Assembly (NCBI GenBank): GCA_045577675.1
Contig: JAZNIV010000050.1
Span: 1-32,023 of the forward strand
Reading direction: 5' to 3'
Length of the DNA: 32,023 nucleotides
DNA from: UBA1738 sp045577675
Lineage (GTDB): Bacteria; Bacillota; Clostridia; UBA1381
Below are positions 15,196-23,444 of this stretch, piece after piece; the first letter of the stretch is position 1, and each line of letters begins with the position of its first letter. The translations under genes and the position numbers were made by a program. A model generated the notes under the pieces. The model made no database searches. It saw nothing but the letters and a program-made list of their open reading frames with translations, and was not told where the DNA came from.

Positions 15196-15996
15196 TTAAG
15201 GTCTGAGACCCATACCCCCTTCAAGGGTTAAGGTTTCTCCATTCATATATTTAAAATCAGGGGATGCAAGCTGTACGCATACTCTGCCGATTTCAAGCTC
15301 AGAATCTCCGAAATGACCTGCCGGCGGGATTTTTACATTTGCCTTAAATGCATCAGGATATGCCTTTTCAAAGTTCTCAAGCTGTGCGGTCCATGCAAGA
15401 GGACAAATAACATTTGTATTTATCCCATCCTTTGCCCATTCGGTTGCAGCAACACGGCTTAATCCACGGATAGCCTCTTTTGCAGCTGCATACGAGCATT
15501 GTCCGTAATTACCAAAAAGTCCTGCCCCCGATGCAAAGTTTATAACGCTTCCCTTTGTTTCTTTAAGATATGGATAGCATGCCTTCATATAATAAAATGT
15601 TGCATATAAGCCCGAATACATAGCAAGATTAAACTGCTCTGTTGTATGCTCCTGAATAGTAACTCCCGATGCAGATGCCTGGGCATTATTAATAAGAACA
15701 TCTATCCTTCCGAAAGTTTCAATCGTTTTTTCAACAACCTCATTAGCTATTTTTTCGTTGTCATTATTCTCTGAAATATCTGCAGAAAGTGCTAATACCT
15801 TTATGCCATACAGCTTTTCAAGCTCTTCCTTTGCCTTTTCAAGCTTGGCAGTATTTCTTCCTGTAATAACAAGATTTGCACCCTCCTTTGCATAAGCAGT
15901 CGCAATGCCGTAACCTATCGAACCACATTTTCCGTCCGAAAGAACTGCATATCCTGCACCTGTAATAATTGCTGTCTTACCTTTTAAAAAACTCAT
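15196..15996 (-). CDS. Short-chain dehydrogenase/reductase (SDR)
   Basis: NAD(P)-dependent oxidoreductase, 266 residues, Rossmann fold. The dinucleotide loop is unusual: TGAGYAVLSDGKCGSIGYGIA (12-32), with about nine extra residues compared with the classical TGxxxGIG, somewhat like the longer loop of enoyl-ACP reductases. Otherwise classical: NNAQ at 103-106, catalytic Ser156, Tyr169 and Lys173 (SYAAAK), and a C-terminal NGETLTLEGGMGL typical of the family. AAAGGAG lies 8 nt before the ATG. Neighbours are leftward genes with their own ribosome sites and sizeable gaps, so operon membership is unclear. Substrate unknown. Confidence 0.88.
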   Translation of the reverse strand: MSFLKGKTAIITGAGYAVLSDGKCGSIGYGIATAYAKEGANLVITGRNTAKLEKAKEELEKLYGIKVLALSADISENNDNEKIANEVVEKTIETFGRIDVLINNAQASASGVTIQEHTTEQFNLAMYSGLYATFYYMKACYPYLKETKGSVINFASGAGLFGNYGQCSYAAAKEAIRGLSRVAATEWAKDGINTNVICPLAWTAQLENFEKAYPDAFKANVKIPPAGHFGDSELEIGRVCVQLASPDFKYMNGETLTLEGGMGLRP

Positions 15997-16090
15997 TGTT
16001 AATTTCTCCTTTTATTTTTTATAATGTTATCTACATTATTAATTTACTACAATTTGACAAAATCCTTTATATATTTTACGTCAGGTTAAG

Positions 16091-17116
16091 TCAAAAGTCA
16101 AGAAAATTGTTCCCATCAAAACGGTATAAACCAATCTCCGTTCCCCATTCATTATTCTCGCAGAAGTCTCTCGAAAAATAAAAGCATCCGTCACCAAGAG
16201 AAATCATACCTGTTGCACCATACGGAAAATCTATACCGTAAATGCCTGTTGCTTCATCTTTTTGACCAAGCATAGCAAGCTGCATAACCTCGCCGGTTTC
16301 ATTTAAATTTATGAGCTTCACTTTTTCTGCTTCTTTTTTCATATCTACTGCATACATAGGAAAATTCGGGAAATTTTCTTTTACCCCTTTATATACTGCC
16401 ATAAACATACATTTTGTCACTTCGTCATATTCAAGGTTCTGTATTCCGAAGGTTGTATTTCCGGTATAAACAAAATACTTTCCGTCCGGATTTTCCGGCC
16501 CCTGTCTATGCATATTCTTTTGATTCAGAGGCTTAGCAAATTCTCCCCACCCCTCGATATCATATCTTAAGATAATCTGGTAATCGTTGTCATTCCTTTG
16601 TGTATCACTGTATATTCCGTAAGCGACATATAAATATTTTTTTCCGTCACAATCACCCGGGATAGGGGCAAAGGTAATTCCGTCTATGCCGCTGCAACCA
16701 TATCTGTGGCCTTCTGCGTTGTAATCCTCCAGCACCTCTTTAAGATTTACAGCAACCATAATACCGTCAGTCTCCGCATCCATATCCATACGATCAATCC
16801 TTGATACATCAAACACGGCAATATAAAATCCGTCTGTTACATCAATTTCATTACCGCTTCTTTCCAGTATACTACTTCCAATCACGTCATGCTTATACTC
16901 TAAAGAGCCATATACCTTGCCGTCATCATAATTATACGCAATACAACCCAAATGTCCTGCCAAGCCCTTTACCGATCCGATTATGTTTCCATCCATATCG
17001 GTCTTTATAAGAGCAGTAGTAAATGAATAGTACATATATTTTCTCTCTTTATCTGTTGCTATTCCCTGGACATGTCCTGTTGTAATTCCACTGATTTTTA
17101 TATTGCTTTTATGCAT
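16091..17116 (-). CDS. Predicted beta-propeller-like protein, unknown function
   Basis: 341 residues, family not recognised. The start is the ATG at 17116, preceded by GAGGTG; the in-frame GTG at 17125 is inside that ribosome site. The sequence shows repeated beta-rich units of the type 'GI..D...KYMYYS...ALIKTDMDG' and 'GCIAYNYDDGKVYGSLE', plus 'FTYFSR'-like strands near the end, suggesting a propeller that binds or converts a small ligand. No signal peptide or membrane segment. Asp/Gly-rich loops (PGDCDGKKYLYVAYG, GPENPDGKYFVYTG) could bind metal. It lies between an SDR and an EEP-family hydrolase, and shares a nearly identical 22-nt leader with the latter. Confidence 0.7.
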   Translation of the reverse strand: MHKSNIKISGITTGHVQGIATDKERKYMYYSFTTALIKTDMDGNIIGSVKGLAGHLGCIAYNYDDGKVYGSLEYKHDVIGSSILERSGNEIDVTDGFYIAVFDVSRIDRMDMDAETDGIMVAVNLKEVLEDYNAEGHRYGCSGIDGITFAPIPGDCDGKKYLYVAYGIYSDTQRNDNDYQIILRYDIEGWGEFAKPLNQKNMHRQGPENPDGKYFVYTGNTTFGIQNLEYDEVTKCMFMAVYKGVKENFPNFPMYAVDMKKEAEKVKLINLNETGEVMQLAMLGQKDEATGIYGIDFPYGATGMISLGDGCFYFSRDFCENNEWGTEIGLYRFDGNNFLDF

Positions 17117-17182
17117 AAATATCACCTCATAATAGCCCTTTTATAATATTCTGTAATTATAGGATTTAAGTCCGCTTTAAAT

Positions 17183-17884
17183 TCAGGGAATACTTACCGT
17201 GCTTGTATGAGGTCTGTGGTCAGATGCAACAATCGCAGGAATATCCGCAGAAACAACCTCTATGTCCTGACTTACAAATATATAGTCAATTTTAATCTCC
17301 GGCTTATCTGACGGAAAGCTCAATAGTGGCTTATCAAAACAATCTGCAACATCCTTCATACGTGCTCTAATCGGCTTTAAAATATCTCTTTCAGGGGTTA
17401 CATTGAAGTCCCCCATAAGAATACATTTCTCGTTCTCAATATGTTTAAGTACTGTTTCAACTGCATTTTGTTGCTCATCACGGTTTAACCCGAAATGTAT
17501 AACCAAAACCGTTATCCCGCCCTCTAACTTAGCTTTAAGCAAGCAACGAGTTTCATAATAGCCGGGTTCAGTCTTTTCTTCAGGGTCAGGTACTAATATG
17601 GTTTCAGCTTTTACAATAGGGTATTTTGAAAGAAGTGCGTTACCATATGGATTTTTCCCGTCAAAATCAATGGCTTTAGCAAAATAATGATTCTGCAGAC
17701 CCGTCAGTTGTGATAAAATAGCAGTTTGTGCTTCATAATCAGCATCTGCACCCTTATCACGCATTTCATTCAGTCCGACAATATCTGCTTCACACTTCTT
17801 TATGGCATCAGCCATAATTTCAAAATCAATTTTTTGTTCAACAAAATTTAAACAATGTTGAGTGTTAAAAGACATGATTTTCAT
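17183..17884 (-). CDS. Endonuclease/exonuclease/phosphatase-family hydrolase
   Basis: 233 residues of the EEP superfamily (DNase I, AP endonuclease and phosphodiesterase fold), metal-dependent. Motifs in order: FNTQH (about 5-9), GLNEM with the metal-binding Glu (about 37-41), NALLSKYPI, VIHFGLNRDEQQNA, GDFNVTPE (Asp/Asn), KIDYIFVS and a final SDHRPH carrying the catalytic Asp-His. I start at the ATG at 17884, next to GAGGTG, because an upstream extension adds 24 residues without homology-like features. No signal peptide. Likely acts on nucleic acid or a phosphodiester metabolite inside the cell. Confidence 0.86.
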   Translation of the reverse strand: MKIMSFNTQHCLNFVEQKIDFEIMADAIKKCEADIVGLNEMRDKGADADYEAQTAILSQLTGLQNHYFAKAIDFDGKNPYGNALLSKYPIVKAETILVPDPEEKTEPGYYETRCLLKAKLEGGITVLVIHFGLNRDEQQNAVETVLKHIENEKCILMGDFNVTPERDILKPIRARMKDVADCFDKPLLSFPSDKPEIKIDYIFVSQDIEVVSADIPAIVASDHRPHTSTVSIP

Positions 17885-17903
17885 AAATATCACCTCGTAA
17901 TAG
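17882..17903 (-). repeat. Duplicated translation-initiation segment
   Basis: The 22 nt at 17882-17903 repeat 17114-17135 with a single difference (position 15 of the segment). Both copies hold the ribosome site GAGGTG, the spacer and the ATG of their gene. Surrounding DNA is not alike. Confidence 0.7.
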
Positions 17904-17930
17904 TATAAAATTTCACCATAAGCAGTACTC

Positions 17931-18425
17931 TCAGATAACCTGCTTAATAATGCCAAAAGAAATCAACGACACAATAAGTCCTGCTACAACAACTCCCATA
18001 AATATCGGGAAAATAGAATCCTTGAATTTCATACGAAGCAGCGTCGCTGCAAGTGCACCTGTCCATGCACCGGTTCCGGGAAGCGGAATTGCTACAAACA
18101 AAAAGAGTCCAAACCTGCCGTATTTACGAATTTGGTCTGACTTTGAAAGCGCCTTATTTTCAAGCTTTTCCACCATATTTTTAAGCCCAGTTTTTTTGAG
18201 GCATGCAAATATTTTTTCTATAAATATCAATATAAACGGAATTGGGAGCATATTTCCCAATACAGCAATTATAAAAGTGGATAAGAAATCCATTTTAAGA
18301 AGTCCTGCTGCCAAAAGACTGCCCCTGAGCTCCAGAATCGGAATCATTGATATTACAAAAACAATAAGCTCTTTTGCGACTTTTCCGCCGAAATTTTCAA
18401 CAATTGCGTGTACTATACCATCCAT
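17931..18425 (-). CDS. Small multidrug-export-family membrane protein
   Basis: 164 residues resembling the COG2426/Sm_multidrug_ex family, a SNARE-associated-Golgi (DedA)-like group. Visible: ELRGSLLAAG (about 32-41, a family hallmark), LGNMLPIPFILIFIEKIF, FLFVAIPLPGTGAWTGALAATLL (about 108-130, with the re-entrant-type PLPGTGAW) and a final hydrophobic helix. Transport of drugs is only a family label; a lipid or small-molecule role is equally possible. AAGGAG precedes the ATG. It starts 15 nt after the rRNA methyltransferase stop, so it is probably last in the glycosyltransferase operon. A same-length ORF on the opposite strand is a shadow. Confidence 0.85.
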   Translation of the reverse strand: MDGIVHAIVENFGGKVAKELIVFVISMIPILELRGSLLAAGLLKMDFLSTFIIAVLGNMLPIPFILIFIEKIFACLKKTGLKNMVEKLENKALSKSDQIRKYGRFGLFLFVAIPLPGTGAWTGALAATLLRMKFKDSIFPIFMGVVVAGLIVSLISFGIIKQVI

Positions 18426-18440
18426 TTTTTATTCTCCTTC

Positions 18441-19769
18441 TTAAAACCGCAGATATTTGGGAAAGTGATTTTTCAGTATTCCCTCCGATGCCTTTCCCCA
18501 GCCAATCGGATAACCTTTATATACAGCAGCCGTCCAGCCCTTTTTATCTGTCGGAAATGTTTCGCCCCTGAAAAACCGTTCAGGCTCTTTTATTTCCTCG
18601 GTATTTTTAAAATCCTTTACACCGAGTGCAAGGCAAAGTGCATGCGATGGCAAAAATCTGTCCTTTTTGCACACTCCAAGCTCAAGTCCCGGAAGTATTG
18701 TTTTGATTTTATCGATATCTAAGCTCTCAGGCATCATAAAAAGTCTGTCACCAAAGCTTATTATGCTGCCCTTTAGCTTTGTATTAAGGTTTTCCTCCTC
18801 AAATGTACGAAATAATTTTTCATTATCGCATTTATAGGTTTTTTTATGGTCTTTTGCTCCGCCAACTTTTTTATGGAAAAGTGCAACAAAGTGTCCCTCA
18901 CCCTTGCTTTTATGCGGAAAAATACGTTTTGCACCGGATAAGTCATATTCACTCTCTGCCCACAAGCTGCACGCATCGGTCAACCCTTCTAAGTTAATCG
19001 GCACAAGCTCCATATCAGGGTAATTTTTAAGAACCCAGGCTACAACACCCTCATTTTCACAGGGTGCAAACGTACAGGTAGAATATGCAATATATCCGCC
19101 GCCCTTTAGCATTTTTACAGCAGACGCCAATATGTGTTTCTGACGCTCACTGCAAGAATAGGTATGCTCCCTGCTCCACTCACCGATAGCTTGCGGTTCT
19201 TTTTTAAACATTCCTTCACCCGAGCAGGGTGCATCGACAATAATCTTATCAAAAAATTCCTCGTACTTTCCTGCCAGTCTTTCCGGTGACTCGTTTGTTA
19301 CGACAGCATTTGTAATTCCCATTCGCTGAATATTTTCAGCAAGTATCTGTGCACGCTTTGGAATAATCTCATTTGCAACTAAAAGTCCTGTTCCGGAAAG
19401 CTTTTCTGCCGCCTGAGTAGCCTTTCCTCCCGGTGCGGCACAAAGGTCAAGCACAAAATCGTTTTCTTTTATGCCAAGTGCCTCCACCGTAGACATTGCT
19501 GACGGCTCCTGAAAATACACAAGTCCGCCGACATGGTACGGGTGCTTGCCGGAAATTACGCTTTTATCCGCATAATACCCGTTTTTGCACCATTCTATTC
19601 CCTCAAGTGTACCCGTTTCTGAAAACACTGCCTCTTTTGCTCCGCTTTTTAATGTATTAATCCTCATACCCTGATATGCAGGTTCATTTTTAAATGCTTT
19701 CAAGAACTCAGGATATTCGTCTTTTAGCATATCCTTCATTCTTATTTCAAATTTCTCAGGAAATTTCAT
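18441..19769 (-). CDS. rsmF: 16S rRNA 5-methylcytosine methyltransferase, RsmF/RsmB family
   Basis: SAM-dependent m5C methyltransferase, 442 residues. Motifs: SAM-binding DLCAAPGGKATQ (108-119), acidic NE (133-134), motif IV DAPCSGEGMF with Cys182, and motif VI YSTCTFAPCENE with catalytic Cys232. The C-terminal half (about 300-440, with FPTDKKGWTAAVYKGYPIGWGK) resembles the PUA-like tail of RsmF/YebU, while the NusB-like domain of RsmB is absent. The start codon overlaps the stop of the upstream glycosyltransferase by one base (TAATG), indicating translational coupling. Confident in the family; the exact modified cytosine is not predictable. Confidence 0.9.
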   Translation of the reverse strand: MKFPEKFEIRMKDMLKDEYPEFLKAFKNEPAYQGMRINTLKSGAKEAVFSETGTLEGIEWCKNGYYADKSVISGKHPYHVGGLVYFQEPSAMSTVEALGIKENDFVLDLCAAPGGKATQAAEKLSGTGLLVANEIIPKRAQILAENIQRMGITNAVVTNESPERLAGKYEEFFDKIIVDAPCSGEGMFKKEPQAIGEWSREHTYSCSERQKHILASAVKMLKGGGYIAYSTCTFAPCENEGVVAWVLKNYPDMELVPINLEGLTDACSLWAESEYDLSGAKRIFPHKSKGEGHFVALFHKKVGGAKDHKKTYKCDNEKLFRTFEEENLNTKLKGSIISFGDRLFMMPESLDIDKIKTILPGLELGVCKKDRFLPSHALCLALGVKDFKNTEEIKEPERFFRGETFPTDKKGWTAAVYKGYPIGWGKASEGILKNHFPKYLRF

Positions 19770-20884
19770 TACTCTTCACCCTGTGCAAGCTTTAAAATAT
19801 ATTCGCACACATCATGCGTCGAATTTGGCTTGGCAAGCTTTTCAACGCTTTTTTTCAGAAGTTCAAGCCTCCACGGACTTTTGAGGATTTCAAAAAGTGC
19901 CTCGTCAAGACTGAATGTGTCCGTTACCATAATAGCTGCACCGTTATTGACAAGAAACTCTGTGTTTCTGTATTCCTGCCCCGGAATAGGATTCATAATA
20001 ACAGCCGGCAGCTCCTTTGCAAGAAACTCTGATGTTGTCAGACCTCCCGGCTTTGTGATAATAAAATCGGCAGCATCCATCATCACGTCAACATTATTCA
20101 CAAAGCCAAACGGAATAACCGTCTTTTCCCAGCTTGATGCTTCAATTTCACGGAGAGTTTTCTCGTTATTACCGCATACACAAAGAATCTGAAAATCTGC
20201 ATCAAATTCATCAATTGCTTTCATATCCCGTGCAATATTACCAAAGCCCATCGAGCCCATCATCAGTAATATTGTGGTTTTATCGGCAATTCCAAGCTCC
20301 TTCCTCGCCTCAATCTTTGGCATTTTATTTGAGAAGCTTTTCTTTATAGGAATGCCGTATGGAAGCATTTTTTCAGTGGGTATACCCTTTTTCTTAAGCT
20401 GATTTTCAAGCATTCTGTCAGCTGTAACATAATAGTCAAGCTCGGTGCTTTCCCAGAACGGATGCACAGTAAAATCAGTTACAATTCCAATCAGAGGACA
20501 ATTTACAATCTCTTTATCCCGAAGATACGTCATCAACATACACGCATATGAATGAGTTCCCACAATTACATCAGGATTATATGCTTTGATAAAATCCTTC
20601 AGCTTATGCGAAACTAACTTTGAAAGCACCGCAATAAGCGAACGCTTATCATATTTTTCTTCACGCTTGTCAAGCCTGTCATACGCCCTTCCGTAAAGCT
20701 CCGGAATGTATTTTGTAGAAAAAAGATACCCGTTATCAATAGAATCCGCAAGAACAGGATTAATATATTCAAAGGTGTCCAGCATTTCACAGTGAACATC
20801 CCTATCTTTAAGATAGTCCATTATTGCGTGGGCTGTTGAATGATGCCCGAATCCCGCTTTTACCGAAATAATGAGCACTCTCAT
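19769..20884 (-). CDS. UgtP/MurG-like glycosyltransferase (diacylglycerol glycosyltransferase type)
   Basis: GT28-family enzyme of 371 residues, resembling processive 1,2-diacylglycerol glucosyltransferases and plant MGDG synthases, which make membrane glycolipids and lipoteichoic-acid anchors. Visible: N-terminal Gly-rich loop GFGHHSTAHAI (11-21), GIVTDFTVHPFW, a nucleotide-binding stretch MMGSMGFGN, and the donor-site motif TKPGGLTTSEFLAKELP followed by PGQEYRNTEFL. I start at the ATG at 20884 (GGTGA 8 nt upstream); GTG or TTG codons further up are possible. Transcribed from the leftward member of the overlapping promoter pair at 21008-21063, first gene of an operon with rsmF and the exporter-like gene. 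Confidence 0.87.
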   Translation of the reverse strand: MRVLIISVKAGFGHHSTAHAIMDYLKDRDVHCEMLDTFEYINPVLADSIDNGYLFSTKYIPELYGRAYDRLDKREEKYDKRSLIAVLSKLVSHKLKDFIKAYNPDVIVGTHSYACMLMTYLRDKEIVNCPLIGIVTDFTVHPFWESTELDYYVTADRMLENQLKKKGIPTEKMLPYGIPIKKSFSNKMPKIEARKELGIADKTTILLMMGSMGFGNIARDMKAIDEFDADFQILCVCGNNEKTLREIEASSWEKTVIPFGFVNNVDVMMDAADFIITKPGGLTTSEFLAKELPAVIMNPIPGQEYRNTEFLVNNGAAIMVTDTFSLDEALFEILKSPWRLELLKKSVEKLAKPNSTHDVCEYILKLAQGEE

Positions 20885-21007
20885 TTTTGTAATCACCAAA
20901 TCCTTTCGCAAAACAAAGGTCTAAAGAGCTTTTCATACCTATCGCCGTAAAAAAACACGTTTAACAGGCTGATACGGCAATACAGGGAAATTTCTTCAGA
21001 CTTACCC

Positions 21008-21063
21008 TTGAAATCTCTTTTGAAGTATGTTATAATTATAACATAGCTGATACTTTTTTTCAA
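21008..21063. promoter_or_regulatory. Two overlapping divergent promoters sharing a palindromic -10
   Basis: Rightward: TTGAAA (21008-21013), 17 bp, TATAAT (21031-21036). Leftward: TTGAAA (21063-21058), 17 bp, TATAAT (21040-21035). The two -10 boxes overlap by two bases inside a perfect 20-bp palindrome (21026-21045). Both promoters have the same -35, spacing and -10. The rightward one serves the amidotransferase-like/ECF/Hpt operon, the leftward one the glycosyltransferase operon. Only one polymerase could occupy the site at a time. Confidence 0.8.
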
Positions 21064-21095
21064 GAGCAACTTGGCAAAAAAAGGAGGTGGCTCCG

Positions 21096-21617
21096 ATGAT
21101 ACATTATATGGGCGAACGCGGAATATTTGATTATCTTGCCGGCATTGGTATTCCGGTTATTTTCTCAAACAATCTTGCTCAGGCCGAAAAGGTTATAGTA
21201 AGCGAGTATTCTGATCAGGCAGTACGTTTAATCCGCGAGGCACTGCTTGTCAATATTCCGGTGCTTGGTATTCTTGACGGATTTAAAAGCATTATAAAGG
21301 CCTTTGACGGCAAATGCGAGGATATAGATTGTGCCGAAGGCAAGCAGGAATGGGCTGTTATTGACACAGCCGTCCCTATATACAGAGGGCTTGAAACAAC
21401 AATCCAGATTTGCCGCGGCAAACCGTATGGTGTTCTGGAAACCGTAATGTCGCAGGAGCTTGACTGCATTTCACGTTCAAGCGAGGGCGAAATCATCGCT
21501 GTCGCAAACCTTATTGCTCCCGAAAAGCACGGGAACATTTACGGCCTAAATTACTACATCGCGTCAGGTCTTACTCCCGACGCAGAAAAAATAATCAGCA
21601 ATTTTATCAATTTATAA
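21096..21617 (+). CDS. Class I glutamine-amidotransferase-like protein lacking the catalytic triad
   Basis: 173 residues, start at the ATG at 21096 (GGAGG 8 nt upstream; the GTG at 21087 lies in the ribosome site). The layout resembles a single class I glutamine amidotransferase domain. PVLGILDGFKSI (55-66) aligns with the nucleophile-elbow consensus PVLGICxGMQ, with Leu60 in the Cys position. EGEIIAVAN...IYGLNYYIASGLTPDAEKIISNF aligns with the C-terminal block xxIAAVEN...YGVQFHPExxxTxxGxxIxxNF, with Tyr154 for His and Ala156 for Glu. So no glutaminase activity is expected. It may bind a ligand or partner. It heads an operon with an ECF S-component and Hpt, hinting at purine or cofactor uptake. 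Family call is inference from motif spacing. Confidence 0.6.
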   Translation: MIHYMGERGIFDYLAGIGIPVIFSNNLAQAEKVIVSEYSDQAVRLIREALLVNIPVLGILDGFKSIIKAFDGKCEDIDCAEGKQEWAVIDTAVPIYRGLETTIQICRGKPYGVLETVMSQELDCISRSSEGEIIAVANLIAPEKHGNIYGLNYYIASGLTPDAEKIISNFINL

Positions 21618-21631
21618 GGAGTAATGCACAA

Positions 21632-22189
21632 ATGAATAAGAAAACACGAGAAATGGTAATGGCTGCAATTCTGACAGCACTTTCAATTTTAATTACATAT
21701 TCGCCGGTTAAGCTTGATTTACTGTTCTTTACATTAACCGTCGGAGCGCACGTTCCAACCATGCTTGCTATGTTTATCAGCCCATGGGTAACGCTTATGA
21801 CGATAATAGGAAGCTGCATCGGCTTCTTTATGGTTATTCCTGCACCAAACTCAATAATTGTTGTAACACGTGCTGCAACTCACCTCGTATTTGCATACGC
21901 AGGTATAAAAATGATTAAAGACGGAAAGATTAATCCTTTTGTTATTATCCTTATTACTGCTCTTCTTCACTCTCTTACCGAAGGAATTGCAGTATATACA
22001 ATGACACCTGTTATCCTTCCCGATCAGAATACAGCTGCACTTTCAGCAGCAGGTATTGCATTTGCCGGAACATTTGTTCACCACTTAATTGATTGTGCAA
22101 TCTGTGCTCCGATTATAACCGCTCTTGACAGGGCAAAAATAGTACATCTTCCGCAAAAGTTTAAACTCAGGAGCAAAACAAATGCATAA
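21632..22189 (+). CDS. ECF transporter S-component-like membrane protein
   Basis: 185 residues, about six hydrophobic helices. The N-terminus MNKKTREMVMAAILTALSILI, followed by LTVGAHVPTMLAMFISPWVTLMTIIGSCIGFFM and a later THLVFAYAG, matches the style of substrate-binding S components, most like the NiaX (niacin) type. It would pair with a shared EcfAAT module encoded elsewhere. GGAG precedes the ATG. Its last codons overlap the hpt start by 8 nt. The location before hpt makes a purine base an alternative substrate to niacin. Substrate not resolved. Confidence 0.72.
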   Translation: MNKKTREMVMAAILTALSILITYSPVKLDLLFFTLTVGAHVPTMLAMFISPWVTLMTIIGSCIGFFMVIPAPNSIIVVTRAATHLVFAYAGIKMIKDGKINPFVIILITALLHSLTEGIAVYTMTPVILPDQNTAALSAAGIAFAGTFVHHLIDCAICAPIITALDRAKIVHLPQKFKLRSKTNA

Positions 22190-22721
22190 GGACGCAGAAA
22201 AAATACTCGTAAGCGAAGAAGAAATAGAATGTGCAGTAAGCAAAATTGCAGAAAGCTTAAACCGTGACTTAGGCGGTGAGCCGCTTTTGGTAATTATTAT
22301 ATTAAAAGGCTCAACACCCTTTGCAATGGATTTGATAAGAAAGCTCAATATGCCTGTCGAAATTGATTTTATGCAGGTTTCAAGCTATGGACAGTCTACT
22401 TCATCAAGCGGGTTTATAAATGTAAAAAAGGATTTGGAGCAGGACGTTACCGGTAAGAATATACTCATCGTCGAGGATATTATTGACAGCGGCAACACGC
22501 TCCACAAAATAAAAACACTTTTTGAATCAAGAAACGCAAGGTCTGTAAGAATTTGTACCATGCTCGACAAGCCCTCACGACGCGTTGTAGACGTGAAGGT
22601 GGATTATGTCGGTAAGGAAATTCCTGATGAATTTGTAATCGGCTATGGTCTTGACTATAACGAGCAGTACCGAAATCTTCCGTACATTGCGGTTTTGAAA
22701 AGAGAAGTATATGAAAAATAA
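22182..22721 (+). CDS. hpt: Hypoxanthine phosphoribosyltransferase
   Basis: Salvages hypoxanthine (and usually guanine) to IMP/GMP using PRPP. 179 residues, the usual length. Motifs: LKGSTPFAMDL (41-51), the flexible loop SSYGQSTSSSG (67-77), the PRPP-binding signature LIVEDIIDSGNTL (95-107), and LDKPSRR followed by VDYVGKEIPDEFVIGYGLDYNEQYRNLP, a typical Hpt C-terminus. Its ATG lies inside the end of the ECF gene (8-nt overlap), with AGGAG upstream, so translation is coupled. A strong terminator follows. Confidence 0.95.
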   Translation: MHKDAEKILVSEEEIECAVSKIAESLNRDLGGEPLLVIIILKGSTPFAMDLIRKLNMPVEIDFMQVSSYGQSTSSSGFINVKKDLEQDVTGKNILIVEDIIDSGNTLHKIKTLFESRNARSVRICTMLDKPSRRVVDVKVDYVGKEIPDEFVIGYGLDYNEQYRNLPYIAVLKREVYEK

Positions 22722-22727
22722 TATTTA

Positions 22728-22753
22728 AAACGGATGGCATTTGCCATCCGTTT
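22728..22753. terminator. Terminator between hpt and trmB
   Basis: CGGATGGC (22731-22738), ATTT, GCCATCCG (22743-22750), flanked by A-run and T-rich DNA on both sides. It lies between converging genes and probably serves both. Confidence 0.88.
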
Positions 22754-22757
22754 ATTT

Positions 22758-23411
22758 TTATTCGTCTTTCCATCCAATGTATTTTGCACAAACTCTGTAA
22801 ATCGGCATTCCCTGCTCCGAAAATTTGGTTTCATATTCAGTCATTACATTATCCGAAAAACCTGAATTATGCAGGTCAAAGGTAATATCGGACATTTTAA
22901 AGTTTTCCTGTGCAAAAGAGTTAAGCGAAAATTCAAAAAGCTTTTTATTATCTGTTTTAAAACAGATACAGTCACCCTCCAAAAGCACCTTTTTATAAAT
23001 ATCAAGAAAATTTTTATGCGTTAGCCTGCGTTTTGCCTGACGGCTCTTTTTCCACGGGTCTGAAAAATTAAGGTATATTCTGCGAGCCTCGCCCTTTTCA
23101 AAATACTCGGTAAGCTTTGCCGCATCAGCTATTATAAAACGAAGATTTTTAAGTTCTAAAGGCTGTGCCCTTTCCATAGCAAGCACCATAACGTCCCTTA
23201 CAACTTCAATCGCTACAAAGTTTATATCAGGATACTTTTGTGCCATTTCGCAGATAAAATTCCCCTTTCCGCAGCCGATTTCAATATGTATGGGCTTCTC
23301 ATTTCCAAACTCACTATTCCATTTTCCCTTCAAAAGCTCTGGCTCTCGTATCCATAAATTTCCGCTTTTTTCAAGTCTTATCTCACAGTTTTTCTTTTTA
23401 CGCATCCGCAT
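22758..23411 (-). CDS. trmB: tRNA (guanine-N7-)-methyltransferase TrmB
   Basis: Methylates G46 of tRNA variable loops using SAM. 217 residues. N-terminus MRMRKKK typical of the family, SAM motif HIEIGCGKGNFICEMA (42-57), IEVVRDVMVLAMERA, and the TrmB signature YLNFSDPWKKSRQAKRRL (113-130), then TDYE-type C-terminal TEYETKFSEQGMPIYRV. AGGAGG lies 10 nt before the first ATG. The gene begins 65 bp after upp, downstream of a hairpin, so it may rely on read-through or an unseen promoter. Confidence 0.95.
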   Translation of the reverse strand: MRMRKKKNCEIRLEKSGNLWIREPELLKGKWNSEFGNEKPIHIEIGCGKGNFICEMAQKYPDINFVAIEVVRDVMVLAMERAQPLELKNLRFIIADAAKLTEYFEKGEARRIYLNFSDPWKKSRQAKRRLTHKNFLDIYKKVLLEGDCICFKTDNKKLFEFSLNSFAQENFKMSDITFDLHNSGFSDNVMTEYETKFSEQGMPIYRVCAKYIGWKDE

Positions 23412-23444
23412 AAATCAAATTCCTCCTGTTATATCTATGCAAAA

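Noticed and set aside
17950..18444. 164-codon plus-strand ORF opposite the exporter-like gene
   Set aside because: Same length as the true gene by frame mirroring; the minus-strand product has membrane helices and family motifs, this one does not.
21026..21045. PerR/Fur-type operator
   Set aside because: The palindrome resembles TTATAATNATTATAA but is too short at the centre, and the two overlapping -10 boxes explain it fully.
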